Assembly (NCBI RefSeq): GCF_964199755.1
Contig: NC_133903.1
Location: 7,767,001-7,831,000, forward strand
Direction of reading: 5' to 3'
Origin: Larus michahellis
Lineage: Eukaryota > Chordata > Aves > Charadriiformes > Laridae
Length of the DNA stretch: 64,000 bases
Below the pieces are notes generated by a model. That model made no database searches. It worked only from the letters and a program-made list of their open reading frames with translations, and was not told where the DNA came from. Below, piece after piece: positions 52,351 through 64,000 of the stretch. Position 1 is the stretch's first letter; each line of letters starts with the position of its first letter. The position numbers were made by a program, and so were the translations under genes.

Positions 52351-55300
52351 CTACCCCAAGAGGCTGAGTAATTTGTTTTTAGGTTTTTTGTTTTTTTTTT
52401 TTTCTTTCTTTGCGTTCATTACACTAAATACTTCAACTCTAGCTTGCCTTAGGAAAAATATCTGGAAATACTCCATAGTTTGCCATGAACCTAGAGTAGC
52501 CAAGAGGGAGAAAGACTGCCTAAGCGATAAAAAGGGTGCAACCTGTGTCCCTGGTCTCTGACACAGATGCATCTTCCCCATCCAGCAGCAGAAGGTGGAG
52601 CTGGGTCGTGCCGGTGAGCTGGTGGTGCTTGCTGCCTTCAGCCTCGGTCCCCATGCCGGAGCCCCCCGGTCCCCAGCAGTCGCTATCGCTCAGGATAAGT
52701 CTATGCACGGTCACCATTCCTGTAGTGATGGAAGATTTATGCACAGCTCGAAATAATCCCCCAAAGGGGTTATTTATAGGCTCTCCAGAGCTGGACACCG
52801 TCTTTGCTGTGGAGCAACCTTTGCCTTGTCGTCGCGACGGGGATTGGCTTTGTTACAGGCTTTGGGTTTTGCTGCCTCACGGGCTGCTTTGGGAAAACAG
52901 CCTTTAAGGGAGAGGCTGGAATTCTCCACGTTTGCTTCGTTTCTGAAGGGTTTGTTGGAACAACTCGCTTTTGGGGGGGGCGTTGCGGGGACCGATCAGA
53001 GCAAAGTGCCCTCTGGTGCAACAGCTGTAATTGCCAGTGGAGAGGGTTCCTGAGGCTGGCAGAGCTGCCGAGAGGGGACATCTCTGCACGTGAGGGGAGA
53101 GAAGGGCTGAGCAGGTCACCTTGCTGCCTGCCCCCCATCCCAGCCTGCCACCGGAGATTCTGCTGCTTTCTGCCCCGGGAATGGCTGTGAAACTGAGCTA
53201 ATTCACATTTGTGTGATCAAGCATCTAAGGACCGTCTCCAATAGCTCAGTCCATTAACTTCCAAATTTGTCTTACTCGTTTGTCTTTGATGGAGAGGTGC
53301 CTCAGGGCCAGGCTCTTCTGGAAATGAGGCTTGTAGGTCTGTAACAGCGGCGAGCTGTTCTCCTGGGTAAAGCAAAGTGACCTTCGTGGCAGCCAAGAAG
53401 CTGATTTTGGAGTTTGCTTCTGGGGGTTTTCCCTGCCTCGAACATCCGTATCTACGCGCTCATGGCCTGGCAGCTCATCCTGTGAGCCGTCCTCTTTGGA
53501 GGCCAGCAGATCTCTGTCCCAGAAGCCTTCTAGCATCATGTCACCTCCTTGATGCCATCTCCTCCCAGTTGGAGGGGGAGAGCCCATGCCCTGTGCCATG
53601 GCGGCTGCCTGCTGGAAGAGAACTTGTGCTGAAACAGCGAAGCTCTTGCTTCACCATCAAGTTTCCTGGGGTTGCTTCCAGGTCTCTCCAGGTGCCTGGA
53701 GCCACTCCGTGCCGCCACGCTTAGGATGGGTTGAAGGATGCCCATCAGCCTGGGGAGCGGGGCTGCTGCTGGGAGCTGTGGAGCCTTGCAGGAAAAGCTG
53801 CAGAGGGTGGGATGCCGGTTGGAAAGATGTCTTTGAACCCGTGCTCTTCCACCACATGGCTTGGAGCAGCAGGGGGAGGAGCCAGGTATCTGTCTGTGTT
53901 ACCTGTGCCCATCGGTGGCTAGGGCACGGCAGATGTACGGCCACGGCGGCGGTAAGAGCAGAGCTTCTGACCTAGAGTCTCCTAGGGCTTCTGAGGTGGA
54001 AAAAGTCTCACTTACTGGGTCATTTAGAGACTTTGAATCTGGGGTTTTGGCAGGAGGAAAGGCATTAATTAGCTGCTGCTCAGTAGGGCTGCTATTAGAT
54101 CTTCAGAGCAAGATGCTGCTGGACTGGAAAAAATGTAACAATAGCTCATTTGCTTAGGAAACCATGATGGTGATTTGCATTTTGGTTGAGTACTTAAACC
54201 CGCGTAGAGAATTTTTCTAAAATAACTTCAAACTGTAGTTCAAATTTCTTCCATCTCTGAAACCGTATGAATATCTGTCTCGGTGCCAAGCAGTTTGGGA
54301 GTTTGAATTCCTTTGTTTGCTGCTGTCGCTCTGCCGTAAGGGAAGCGAATGCTTGTCTGGGCTGTGGACAAGTACTGTCATCAAATACTGCGTGACAAAT
54401 GGCTTGCTTCTCTCAACCTTGGAGGAGAATTAAATTCTCCCTTGTTATATACCTAGAAGGATATTTTTATTTTTTTTTTATTCTCTAGCAGCAGTCCCTC
54501 TGTTGACCCGAATACCCAGGAGACGTGTAGCGGGGTAGGCAGCTTTGCAGCATGTTCTCTGAGCCTTGGCTCTGCTGCTATTGAAAACGAGGTGCTTTGA
54601 AATACGTTCTTGGAAACTTTTGTTTCTGCCCGTGTTTGTCGGCTTGCACAAGACGGCGCTGAGGGTTGCGGTGCCAAAAAGAGAACAAACCTCTGTAACC
54701 TTGGGGCTGTTGCTCCAGACTCTCCGCGTCGGCGTTACCCAACAGATGAGGACAGTGTCTGACTTCCACAGGTCGGGTGTTTGAAGGCAGTGGCTCTGTC
54801 ACCAGGGCTGGACGCAGGGCAGGGGCGACCGTCTCTCCAGCTGTTTGTTCTGGGGAAAGCAGCAGGAGCGGGCAAGGGGGCTCATGGGCTGTCCTTGGGA
54901 CCCCCCTGCTCAGCCATGGAGAACCTGGGGCTGGCTTTCCTCCTCAGCTTGATGGGGAGCCTTTCTGTGGGCATCTTTCTGCTCCGCATCACCAGAGGAC
55001 CTTCTTTTCTTTGACCTAAGGCTTTGCTGAAGTGGTTGCTGTTCCTTTCCCTAGTGCAAGTTTGAAATCTCCAGCTGTTTTGGCCTCAGTGTGCCACACT
55101 TCAGAAGACAAAGCTCCTTCTGCCTTCACCTGGCTACGGTTTGGCCCAAGTAGCGAATTGCTAGGCAAGAGTCTTATCTTTTAGATCGGTTTTAGCCATT
55201 TCCCCAGGCTGGTACAAGAGCAGCTTGCTTGTGCGGGCAGGAAAAATGGGATAATAGCGCTGTGACAAAATGTGTTGCCTGTACCTCCTTGCCGTTGGGT

Positions 55301-57399
55301 GGGGGGACAGGTCTCGCGGGAGGTGGGACGGAGCGAGAAGCTGTCCCTGCCTCCTGGGGGCACTTGCCTGAACGGGGACAGGCGCCAAGGCACGGCATCC
55401 CCGACTGGCGGCCAGTCCCCAGTGCTGCTGGTGGCCCGCGGCACGGCGAGGTTCCCTTCCAAAACCGCCTCCCCCGTTCTGGGTTTTGTAGATTTGGAAG
55501 AAACTTAATTTCTCTGGTGTTACTATTAACTGAGTCCAAGAGGATGAAAATAAACGACTGTTGGGAAGGGCAGACTGACTCACTTTCTCATTCTCCTGTA
55601 AATTTCCATTTAAGTTTCAGTTTAAGCTCAGGTATGAGGGGAGTGAAAGCCAGTAATTTGTGACAAAAACTTCTATTTTAGATCACGGTAGAACAACTGC
55701 CTTTCTAATTTCAGAAATTATAAGGCTGGGATTCTTGTAAAGGAATACCGAATCCAGCGGTTACCTGCGAATCGCCTTTCAGGTGCTCCGCTTCAGGGCC
55801 GCCAAAATGAACTCGATGCCGTAGAGCTTGTGCTCTGGTGGCTCGGTGCTGCTCGTGCTGTGGCTCCACTGCTCCCCTGACTCTCAAGGGCTGCAGAGGT
55901 GACCTGCGCAGGCGAGGGGCTCTCGGCTCTCCCGCAGCCTGAACTGCCACCTCTCTTCTCCTCTTTTGCCCTTGCTATTGCTGGCTTCGTTTGACAGCCT
56001 CTGGCTGTCGCCCTGGAAGGGGCAGAGCAGCCGGTCCTCACCCCTGCAACGCCAGCTCGGATTCTGTAGGCTTTATGGTGTCCTCCGTCATCTGTCCCAC
56101 CTCCGGGTTGTGGGCTTGCAGCCCGCTCCATCATTCTCCACGGGGAAGCAACTTCGTAATTTTGTTCATCTTGCCCTTTTCTAGACCTTCTCCTGGGCTG
56201 TGGGGATTCTAAAGCTGCACATCCTTTCCTGATGCTGCCCTGCATCCCCCCCAACCGCCCCCCGGCCCTGGTGCTTCCCCAGAACCTGTCTGGCAGCATT
56301 GGGGGCCCCTTCCTTGCTGTGGGGGTGCAGCAGCTTATCTTATTCCTGAATCGGGTGCCTCGGCAGCTGGGTGCTTCACACTCTGCCGCTCGGCTGCAAG
56401 TTCCTCCCTTAGCGCCGCCTGCTTGGCTGTAGTTTTTCTTCCACCATGTCAGAGTGAAACAAGAATACTTCTTTAAAAAGCGAGAGGAAAATCATGTGAG
56501 TAAGGAGTGGTATGTCAGCGTTTAGAGAGGGTTCAAAATAACGTGGCCGATCTGGTCACTTCTGAAGGGGGAGGCGAAGGGCTGCCAGGGGGTCAGGATG
56601 TGCTCCCGTCCTCGCCCCTGAGCTGGGCTGCTCAGGGAAAATGCAGTGGCCCCAGTTGGGTGGTGGTGCTGGCTGCAACTGGTTAGTGTGGAAAGCAGCG
56701 CCTGGGGCAGGGGGACAGAGGCCGGTGCCCCCATGGAGCCTTCGGGCACAGGGACTGGTGTGGGTGACAGCAGGAGCGTCGCCCTGGCAGGGCAGTGGGA
56801 CCAGTTTGCATCGCTCGCCGCTGAAGCGGGGCAGGGCGGTGCTGTCAGATGTCTCCTGGCTGTGACAGCGCTGCCGACGAGAGCTCCTCGGCCCCCTTGG
56901 GGGTGTTTGGCTGCCTGGGTGGCCATTGCTCTCTTGCAGGGTCCTTTCCTCAACATCAAGTGGCCGGTGATGCTTGTCCCTTGCTGGCCAGCATCCTCGG
57001 TGCAGGATGGCCAATGTGAGCCGGTACGGGGGGACTCCAGCCGAGGTCTCGGCTACTGCGGCTGTACCCGCAGGCTGCACCTCTGCGCCGCGCGGGTGGC
57101 AAAGCTGCTGTGGGGACACGATGGGCTCAGAGCTCTCGGTCTGCTCGTGGCGCTTCTCCCCCGGCGCGTGTGTGGCTGCGGAGGGGGGACGTTCCCGCTG
57201 TACGGCGAGCTCTTGTGCTGCCCATGCCCTTTCAGTTCCCCTTCTTGCCTTTGGCATGGGTGATGTGTGTGACGGCAAACCTCATTCCATGTAGGAGCAA
57301 GAAGTATCTTCTCCCTCCAAAAGGGTGCTGTGGTCCTGTGTGGGTGCCGAAGGCATGCTCCCCGTAACGGTCTCCTCAGCACAAAGGGAAAGCATATTT

Positions 57400-57426
57400 C
57401 CCCCCCCCCCCCCCCCCCCCCCCCCC
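57400..57426. repeat. C27 homopolymer
   Basis: An uninterrupted run of 27 cytosines, unusually long for vertebrate DNA. The opposite strand is G27, which can form quadruplexes. Confidence 0.95.
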
Positions 57427-60177
57427 AAAGAAACTCATTCCTTGAATATGTTTTTGGGACGTACATTCTTCGGCAGCGTTTTTCTTTTCATCTTTTCTTT
57501 CTGCAGGCCCTTGCATTTAACAAATGGGGTGCGCGGGGTCCAGAGCGCTCGCAGCACCGCGCCGCTGGGAAATGCTCCGTCGTTCCGTAGCCCTGGGGGG
57601 TGGAAACATGGAAGCAGCCATCCACTCCAAGTCAGTCGGTGCCCTAAATTAGAGCTGCAAGATGCTGCGATGGGTCCATATGGAGACTCCTAAAATAATA
57701 GCTGTCAGCTCACTGCTGACTTGTTTGGGGCGCTAAAGCTTTTGGCTTTAGGAATGGCAGTTCGCAAAGGAAAATGCTGGTGGGCTCCGGCCAGACCTGA
57801 GGTGTGCGCACCTTGGCCCCGCAGGGTATGTGCTTTGAGGTGGTCGCTCTCCGGACCAAGATCTCTCCTGCCTGGTAGAATATCCCATCATTTTTGAGGA
57901 GCCGTTATCACCTGTCCGTTTGTTACAAGGCCAGAGGTGAACTTTCAGGAGAGCCGACGTCAAACAGTTTCTTCTAACGCTTTTATTCCTAAAATTTCTG
58001 GGGCAGGTACATGACCCTGAGATGTGGAAGCGCTGAGGAGCGTGTGCCGGAAACGCTGGGGCAGTTGCTGTGTAATTGCCGGTTATTTTAGTAACGGAGG
58101 TGTCTGCAAATGGATCCCTGCTGCTTGCATTTGAATTCCTGTTTATTGGCTATTGGTTTTGATGTGCTTTTCCTCTAACGAGCGAGGGCCGATGGATGTC
58201 TAATAAAGAACGCGTATCTCATCTTTCCACTGCTGCGGAGACCGTTGGACTCCTAATTGCTCTGCAGTGGCCTTCTGGAGGTGGCTGCCTGTCTGGACAG
58301 CTGTTCCGCTTTCATTGGGTTATTGCACATTCAGGTCTTGTCCTGTTCGGGTTTTATTTGCTGTCCAGGCCCTGCTGTATGCCAACTGCCAAGCCATTAC
58401 ACCCAAACGAGCGGCTTAATTGCGAAGGCTTGTGGCTCGGCATCACTGATGGCGGCGGTGGGAGCAGGAGCCGTGCATGTCCTCTTGCAGAGCCGGCCGG
58501 GAGCATCGGCATCGCTGCCGATCCAGGGAGCGATGCTTGTGCCCAGCGAGACTGTAACAAACGCCTACGGAAGTATCTGGGGAAAGCGTCAGTTTGTCCT
58601 GAAAAAAACCCCCACTTTTCCATTGTTATTGAGGCTGTTAACTGCACGCCCCAAACAAACATTAGCAGCCCCCTTTCCACAGCTGCGGAGGGAAGCAGAT
58701 GCTGGAGGGGGATGAGCTCCGGGTGGGAGCGAGCGGGGCAGCCTGTGGTGGGGCTGGCGCTCTGCAAGGGCGGTTGGATCCGGTGGTGGAGTCCGCTTAG
58801 CCGGCTAAAATCCACAGGTTTGCTTTGTATTCAATTATAGTGAAGCTTGGCTGGAACCTCTGGCCTCCGCGTGGCAGAACCGGGGCTCCTCGGCCACCGC
58901 CGGGTGCTGCTCACCGTGATGCTGTTCCCGTGATGTCTTCCCTCCCAAGGAGCCGAGCTCAGCTGTGCTGTCAAATAACATCCCACCGCTGCCTTGTAGC
59001 TGTTCTTGGAGGGGGAAGGAAAGGACGTGATAATTACCCTGTTTCGTGTGGCAGAGTCGGGGGAGCAGCTCAGGATGCTGCTTGTTTCTCCTATGAAGCC
59101 TCTGGTTCCTGCGCTGCTGTGATGCTGCCCGTCCTTTCGAAACTGCCATCCCTGGCCGTGGGGTGCCTGCACCCTCTCCCCAAAACGTGATAACGCTTTG
59201 CAAGGGGGGCTGTGCTGGGGAAACATGACGCCCTGCAAGGGAAATGCCCCCTTCTCCCCCATTTCTCTTTATTTTTCTGGTCCGGGCAGGTCCTGTCCGT
59301 AGGGCAGCCCATTGACGGCGGTGACAGCACCAGCCCGGGGGCTCCTCTGGACGGCCACAGCTGGGAGTGGGAGTTGCAGTACAGGGCTTCTTGGGGACAC
59401 TGGTGAACGGGACAGGAGCTGGCAAATCCTGGCAGGACGGTTTGATTGGTGTTGGTCCCTTCCTGGAGCGCGTCGTAGAGCTCGCTGCCCCAGGCAGAGG
59501 TTTCGTAAGCAGGGCTGCGCTGAAGTAACACGGAAACCATAGAGCAACTTCTGTAAATTATTTTCTCTCACTGGCGGAGCAACAAAAATTATAAGCAGAA
59601 AAGTTAAAGAAGGGAGGACCTGGGAGAGCTTTCGGGTTCGGGAGCGCTGGAATAGCCTTGGAGGAGCTGCTTAAAAGTCTGTCTGCAGGAGCGGGGCGCC
59701 GCTGGTCTAGTTTGTCTGGACAAAGGGTCGTACTGCACCCCTTCTCAATGGTGTTCATCTGCTTTGGATGGGCCCTGGAGCCGCTGATGCATTCCTGCTG
59801 ACGGCTCCTGGGGTGCCGGTGGGAGGACAGCACGAGCGCTTTGACCACGGGACACACCAGCAAAACGTTCTCTTGTCACCATCACTCTCTCCTTTTGGGC
59901 GGGCTGGGGACTGTGCTCCCCCTGCCCTGGCGGTACCGGTGCGGCGGGGGGCTGAGCAGAGCCCTGCGGTGCCTGTCCCTGTCCGGCACTGCCGGGTGGG
60001 ATGTGACGCACGGCGTGTCCCCGTGCGGCCAGGGACCTCTTGGGCCTTGTCCCTGGGCAGTGGTGGCTGGAGGCTTGGCCGTGAAGCCCCCGCTCCCTGC
60101 AGCGGTATGCTCCCAGTCAGCTCGAGAACCTGAGGTTTCACTTTAATTCTTCACCCTTTTGGTTTTAGAGCAGTTTT

Positions 60178-60321
60178 TGGAAAAAAAAACAAAAACCAAA
60201 AAACCAAAAAACCCCCCAAAAAACACACCTAAAAAATTAGATGAAGAATGAAACCACGTGTTTAGGTCTTTGTATATAATGTGTGTGAAATAGTGATTTT
60301 TTTTTTTAATTTTTTTTTTTT
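60178..60321. repeat. Low-complexity A-rich then T-rich region
   Basis: An A-rich tract with C interruptions (60178-60237), followed about 60 bp later by T11-AA-T12 (60297-60321). The two could pair as a hairpin. Confidence 0.85.
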
Positions 60322-61156
60322 GAGTTTATTTGAATGTACGTGACTGATTCAGGAGCCTCCTCTGCTGGGTGGCCAGTTGGGGCATGGGGTAACTCATCTG
60401 CCTGTCTGGGGGAGGTGACATCCAGCCTCTCTGGTGTCATCATACCCAGTATAAAAAACTTTTCCTGGGTAGTTTAGCTCACTTCCACGGGCCGTCCTGC
60501 CTTCCCGCGGGAACGCTGTTCGTGGCAGGCTGTGCCAGCTCAGTGCGACCGTGCACCCGCCTTCACGCGGTGCCGCTGTCAGTCCTTCCAAAACCAGGAG
60601 CACAGGGGCTTCCTCCAGCACAGCCTTCGCCTCCATTTCCATAAAAAACAGAAGGCACGTGTAGATGTGTGTGGTCTTTTGGCTGAAGCAAAGCGGAGCA
60701 GGAATGACGAAATTTGGGAGATGGGAGCGCCGGTTGCATGGCGGCACTGAGCTGGGCTCGCTCCTCGGCAGCCTGCGGAGCCAGAGCAATGTGACCGGTC
60801 GGCGTGGAGCGCAGCGCTCCCGTAAATGAGCTGGAAATGGGCAGAGCCGAGGGGGACGCTGTGGGGCAAGTGCTGGCAAAGCCCCGCTTGCCCACACTGG
60901 CAGTGAATCCGTGCCACGCGGCCGGGGCTGTGCCGTGCCGGGTTTGCGTGCATTGGTGGGCTGACAAAAAGTAATGGAAAACGCCAACAGGCAAACTTCA
61001 AAGGCTTCAAACTCTTGATTTCTTAACAAACCTCCCGAAGGGCGGCTTGAGCTCCCCAGCGACCGTGTGTTGATACCCGGGCGCTGCCTGCTCCTTCCCC
61101 ATGGACTCGAGATGCAAGTACGTCTCACTGCGAAGCCCCAGCTGGCTGCAGCCCCG

Positions 61157-61186
61157 TTTTTTGGGTTTTTTTGGGTTTTTTTTTTT
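61157..61186. repeat. (T6-7 GGG)n and T-tract
   Basis: Two TTTTTTGGG-type units followed by T11. Confidence 0.88.
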
Positions 61187-63277
61187 GCAACCTTTCCCAC
61201 AGCTTTTGTTGTTACTGCAATCAATATCTGTCTCTCCCCGCTTCTGCCTTGACACGTAGTGATTTTTTTTTTCTTTCTGTGAAGGTTTCTGAGCGATCTA
61301 AATTGAGGAAGGGGTGGATCGCTTACAGGCGCAGCACCGTTTCAGATGCGAGAACAACTATTTTGAGGCAGTGTTTTGAGGTTTGACTCAACTTTAGCAG
61401 CTTCTCTGCAGGGAAAGCTGGATTGATAGTCAGAAGTGGTAGCAGGTCAGGTGGTCTATTTTTAGAAGTGCCGTTTAATTGTCTGGTGTTATTCTCGCAG
61501 CGCTCATAGCTGGATGGTTAGTTATCTTCTGCCAAAGTTGGTTAGCATAAGCCAGGTCTTAATGCATACTTGTATTTATTAAAGAATAGATCCATTATAG
61601 GGTCTTGGATCTTACTTGGTGGGGAGGGAGACAAGTCGGGGGACAAAGTGCTCAGCACCTCTGTATTTTAATGCCAGAGAAATGATACGGAGTTCTCGTC
61701 AATCAGTCTTCTGTGTTTCTCCCCGCGTTGTGGTGTGTGCGGCGCTGGGTTGAGGTGGCATCGCTGCGCTGGGGACCCGGGGCAGCCGGCGCCTGCTGGG
61801 AGGCTCTGCTGCATCTCCGTTGCACGTACTGGATTTGGTTTCGTGCTCTCATCCTCCATCTCAATTGCATAAAGGAAATGTTCCCTGCAGCAGAGAGGTC
61901 TTTAACTAAATGCTTTTTATTCATGTAAGCTAGTGATTGAAATGCTTCCGCTCTGCCTTGCCTCCCGCGCTCCGCAGTGGGTGGTTTTGGTGTGTAAGGA
62001 GCCACTAGACCAGCCCGGCAGCCTGCGTGGACATCAGTGGGTATGCAGAAGGTGCCTTCTCCATTCATCTTGTGGTGGTGGTGGGGGGGTGTCTCCCTAG
62101 TTTATGTGTCCATGGAGGGGAGGACGGAGGCAGCCCCGTGCAGGTGGGATGCCTGTGAACGCTTACACCACTGCACTCTTCTCTTCCTGGCCTTTGAGAC
62201 CTGTCCCTGTGGGTATTGCTCTGCAAATGCACGTCCCAGCATTTATTTGCATAGCGTTTCCATAACGCCAGCAGTGCCCTTCAGGGGCAGTGAAACATTT
62301 AGGTCCTCCCCAGTCGCTGGGAGTTGCAGCAGACCGGGCTAAGGCGTTGCTTCTGGACCTGGGAAACACTGTGGGCTCAGATCCCTGTTCTGGCGTCATC
62401 TGCCTGTGTGACCTCGGGGTCTATTAGTCTTGGTGAGCAAATCACACTCCTAGCTCTACAAAAGAGTGTGGGAGGATAAATATATTAAAGGTAGCAAGGC
62501 ATTTGGCTGACCTACTCCTCCTTTGCTCATCCTGCACAGACTGGGCATGGGTTATACTTCATTTCTGTTGCTGGTTTGAGCTGCTGGGTCCAGGTCACCA
62601 CTTCTTTGGTCTTGTCCAAACATTGACCTCTGCCCCTTGGTGGGTTGGAAATAGCTTCAGGTCTTCCCTCAGCCGAAGCATGACTTCTGCAGTCTGCGAG
62701 GCTGGAGTAACACTCTCAAAATTCATCTCCTGCTCTCTGTTGAGGAAAGCGGTCCCCAGGTAGCGAAGCCCTGGCTTTGGCGTTGGTATACGACTCGTTC
62801 TTGGTACAATCCGCTGCAGAAGACGGGAGCTGACGTACAGAGGTTGTGTGCTGCGTCCCGCTGATGCAATTGGCTTTGTTTAGGGTCTTGAGTATGTTGG
62901 AACATGCTGGCTTGAGTGAATAGTTTTAATTAGTTACATTCTTAGGCTGTGGTTTACTGTGCTGACTCACTTCCAGCTCTCTGATAACTTCAACGCATGA
63001 CTTCGTATCAAGGCAGAAGGACAGAAATTAAAAGAAGGGAAGATGGCAGGGCACAAGCTGGGGGCAGGCTCTTCCTGTGGGCTTGGTTTTGGGGAAGCCG
63101 AGCTCCGGCTGCGCTTGGGGCAGAGGGCAAGCGGGATGGGGCTGGAGGTGAAGGAGATCCAGCGACAGCAGGCATCTGCTCCCCGGACTGGCAAAGCAGC
63201 AAAGAAAATGTCTCCAGTCTCCATCCAGCCCAGAAGCGTGGTGTTCGGCTTGCTTTTGGCTTTCCCTGGGCAAATAT

Positions 63278-63607
63278 TAGTGTTTTACAAGTATCTAAAG
63301 GGTGGGTTTAAGGCGGATGGAGCCAGACTCTTTCCAGTGGTTCCCAGTAACAGGACGAGGGGTAACAGGCACAAGCCGGAACATAGGAAGTTCCGATCAA
63401 ATATGAGAAAAAACTTTGTTACGGTGAGGGTGCCAGAGCACGGGAACAGGCTGCCCAGGGAGGTTGTGGAGTCCCCTTCTCTGGAGACTTTCAAGACCCG
63501 CCTGGATGCAGTCCTGAGTGATGTGCTCTGGGCAATCCTGCTTTAGCAGGGGTGTTGGACTAGATGATCTCTAGAGGTCCCTTCCAACTCTGAAATTCCG
63601 TGATTCC
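63278..63607 (+). mobile_element. CR1 retrotransposon 3' fragment
   Basis: About 330 bp of the CR1 3' region. It encodes YKYLKGGFKADGARLFPVVP, NRTRGNRHKPEHRKF and [20 protein letters not shown], ending with TTGGACTAGATGATCTCTAG and AATTCCGTGATTCC. The frame is open to TAG just after the conserved block. It is truncated at the 5' side and incapable of autonomous movement. Confidence 0.94.
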
Positions 63608-64000
63608 ATGAAACGCAACGCTGTGGCTCAGTGAGGGCTTTGGGAGCCGAGTTGCCCATTGAGCCCCACCATGCGCTGCTGGCCCCGGGGCCACGGTCCT
63701 GCCGGTGCCCGTGGGAGAGCAGGAAGCCACCACGGCAGAGCAGCACCAGGCGCTGCGCCCCGAGAAGTCCCCGTGTGTGCCCTGAAGCGTCATTTTTAGT
63801 ATCGCTTCCCCAAAGCTATTTCTGAAGCCTGGAGGTTCTCACTAACCAGCTTCAACTCTGTAGTCTTGCTTGGTGTCTGGCACTAATGCCGTGGTGTGAC
63901 AGCGCGTCCTGCTCGTCCTTGCTCCGAGGAGGAGGTTTTGGGGGTGGGAGAAGTAGCCATGCTGGCGGTCGCAGGCAAGGTCTCAAATGTCTGCAGTTGG

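Larger units (their letters stand above)
41076..64000 (+). other. PRKCB: PRKCB intron 2 (5' part; continues past the window)
   Basis: Exon 3, expected to start with a segment like VCCFVVHKRCHEF, was not found, so the intron exceeds 22.9 kb. It holds two CR1 fragments, homopolymer-rich patches and possible regulatory elements. No independent gene was recognised on either strand. Confidence 0.75.

Noticed and set aside
54781-55014. Open frame containing a signal-peptide-like hydrophobic segment (MENLGLAFLLSLMGSL)
   Set aside because: A single hydrophobic stretch without any further domain or splice context; probably chance in intron 2.
60394-61224. 276-codon antisense frame in PRKCB intron 2
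   Set aside because: No recognisable domain or similarity; overlapping antisense frames are also open.

Overview
The window is vertebrate nuclear DNA, most likely from a bird. Three 3'-end fragments of CR1 (chicken repeat 1) retrotransposons are present, mammalian SINEs are absent, and the spacing between genes is compact. I assigned all genes by splicing short exons by eye and matching their translations to remembered vertebrate proteins. No search was run.

Layout, all on the + strand: (1) 1-4.6 kb holds the last two coding exons and 3'UTR of LCMT1, the methyltransferase that carboxyl-methylates the PP2A catalytic subunit. (2) 4.6-15.5 kb is intergenic and relatively AT-rich, with one CR1 fragment, two A21 tracts and an isolated TATA-box match. 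(3) 15.85-21.67 kb is a complete five-coding-exon AQP8 gene (aquaporin-8, 258 aa predicted), with both NPA boxes intact and probable polyadenylation signals near 23.5 and 24.3 kb. (4) 24-40 kb is GC-rich intergenic DNA with minisatellites, a CpG-rich block near 30.5-31.2 kb, several AT-rich patches that look like regulatory elements, and a TATA box followed by an ATG-containing, splice-donor-terminated candidate first exon at 34.1-34.2 kb. (5) 40.0-41.3 kb is a CpG island with repeated octamer and GC-box motifs at the 5' end of PRKCB (protein kinase C beta). Exon 1 carries the pseudosubstrate and the start of C1A, and a 32-nt exon 2 follows. (6) 41.1-64 kb is PRKCB intron 2, with two more CR1 fragments, long poly-C tracts and possible enhancers.

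The three genes are not an operon and share no pathway. LCMT1 acts on PP2A, AQP8 is a membrane channel, and PRKCB is a signalling kinase. What their arrangement offers is synteny information: LCMT1-AQP8 is the arrangement I recall from human, but PRKCB lying directly downstream of AQP8 in the same orientation is not.

Most long open frames in the GC-rich middle are by-products of base composition and were left out. I found no convincing unknown protein system. The observations most worth following are the candidate TATA/first exon at 34.1 kb, the RFX-type palindromes around AQP8, and the octamer/GC-box array of PRKCB.
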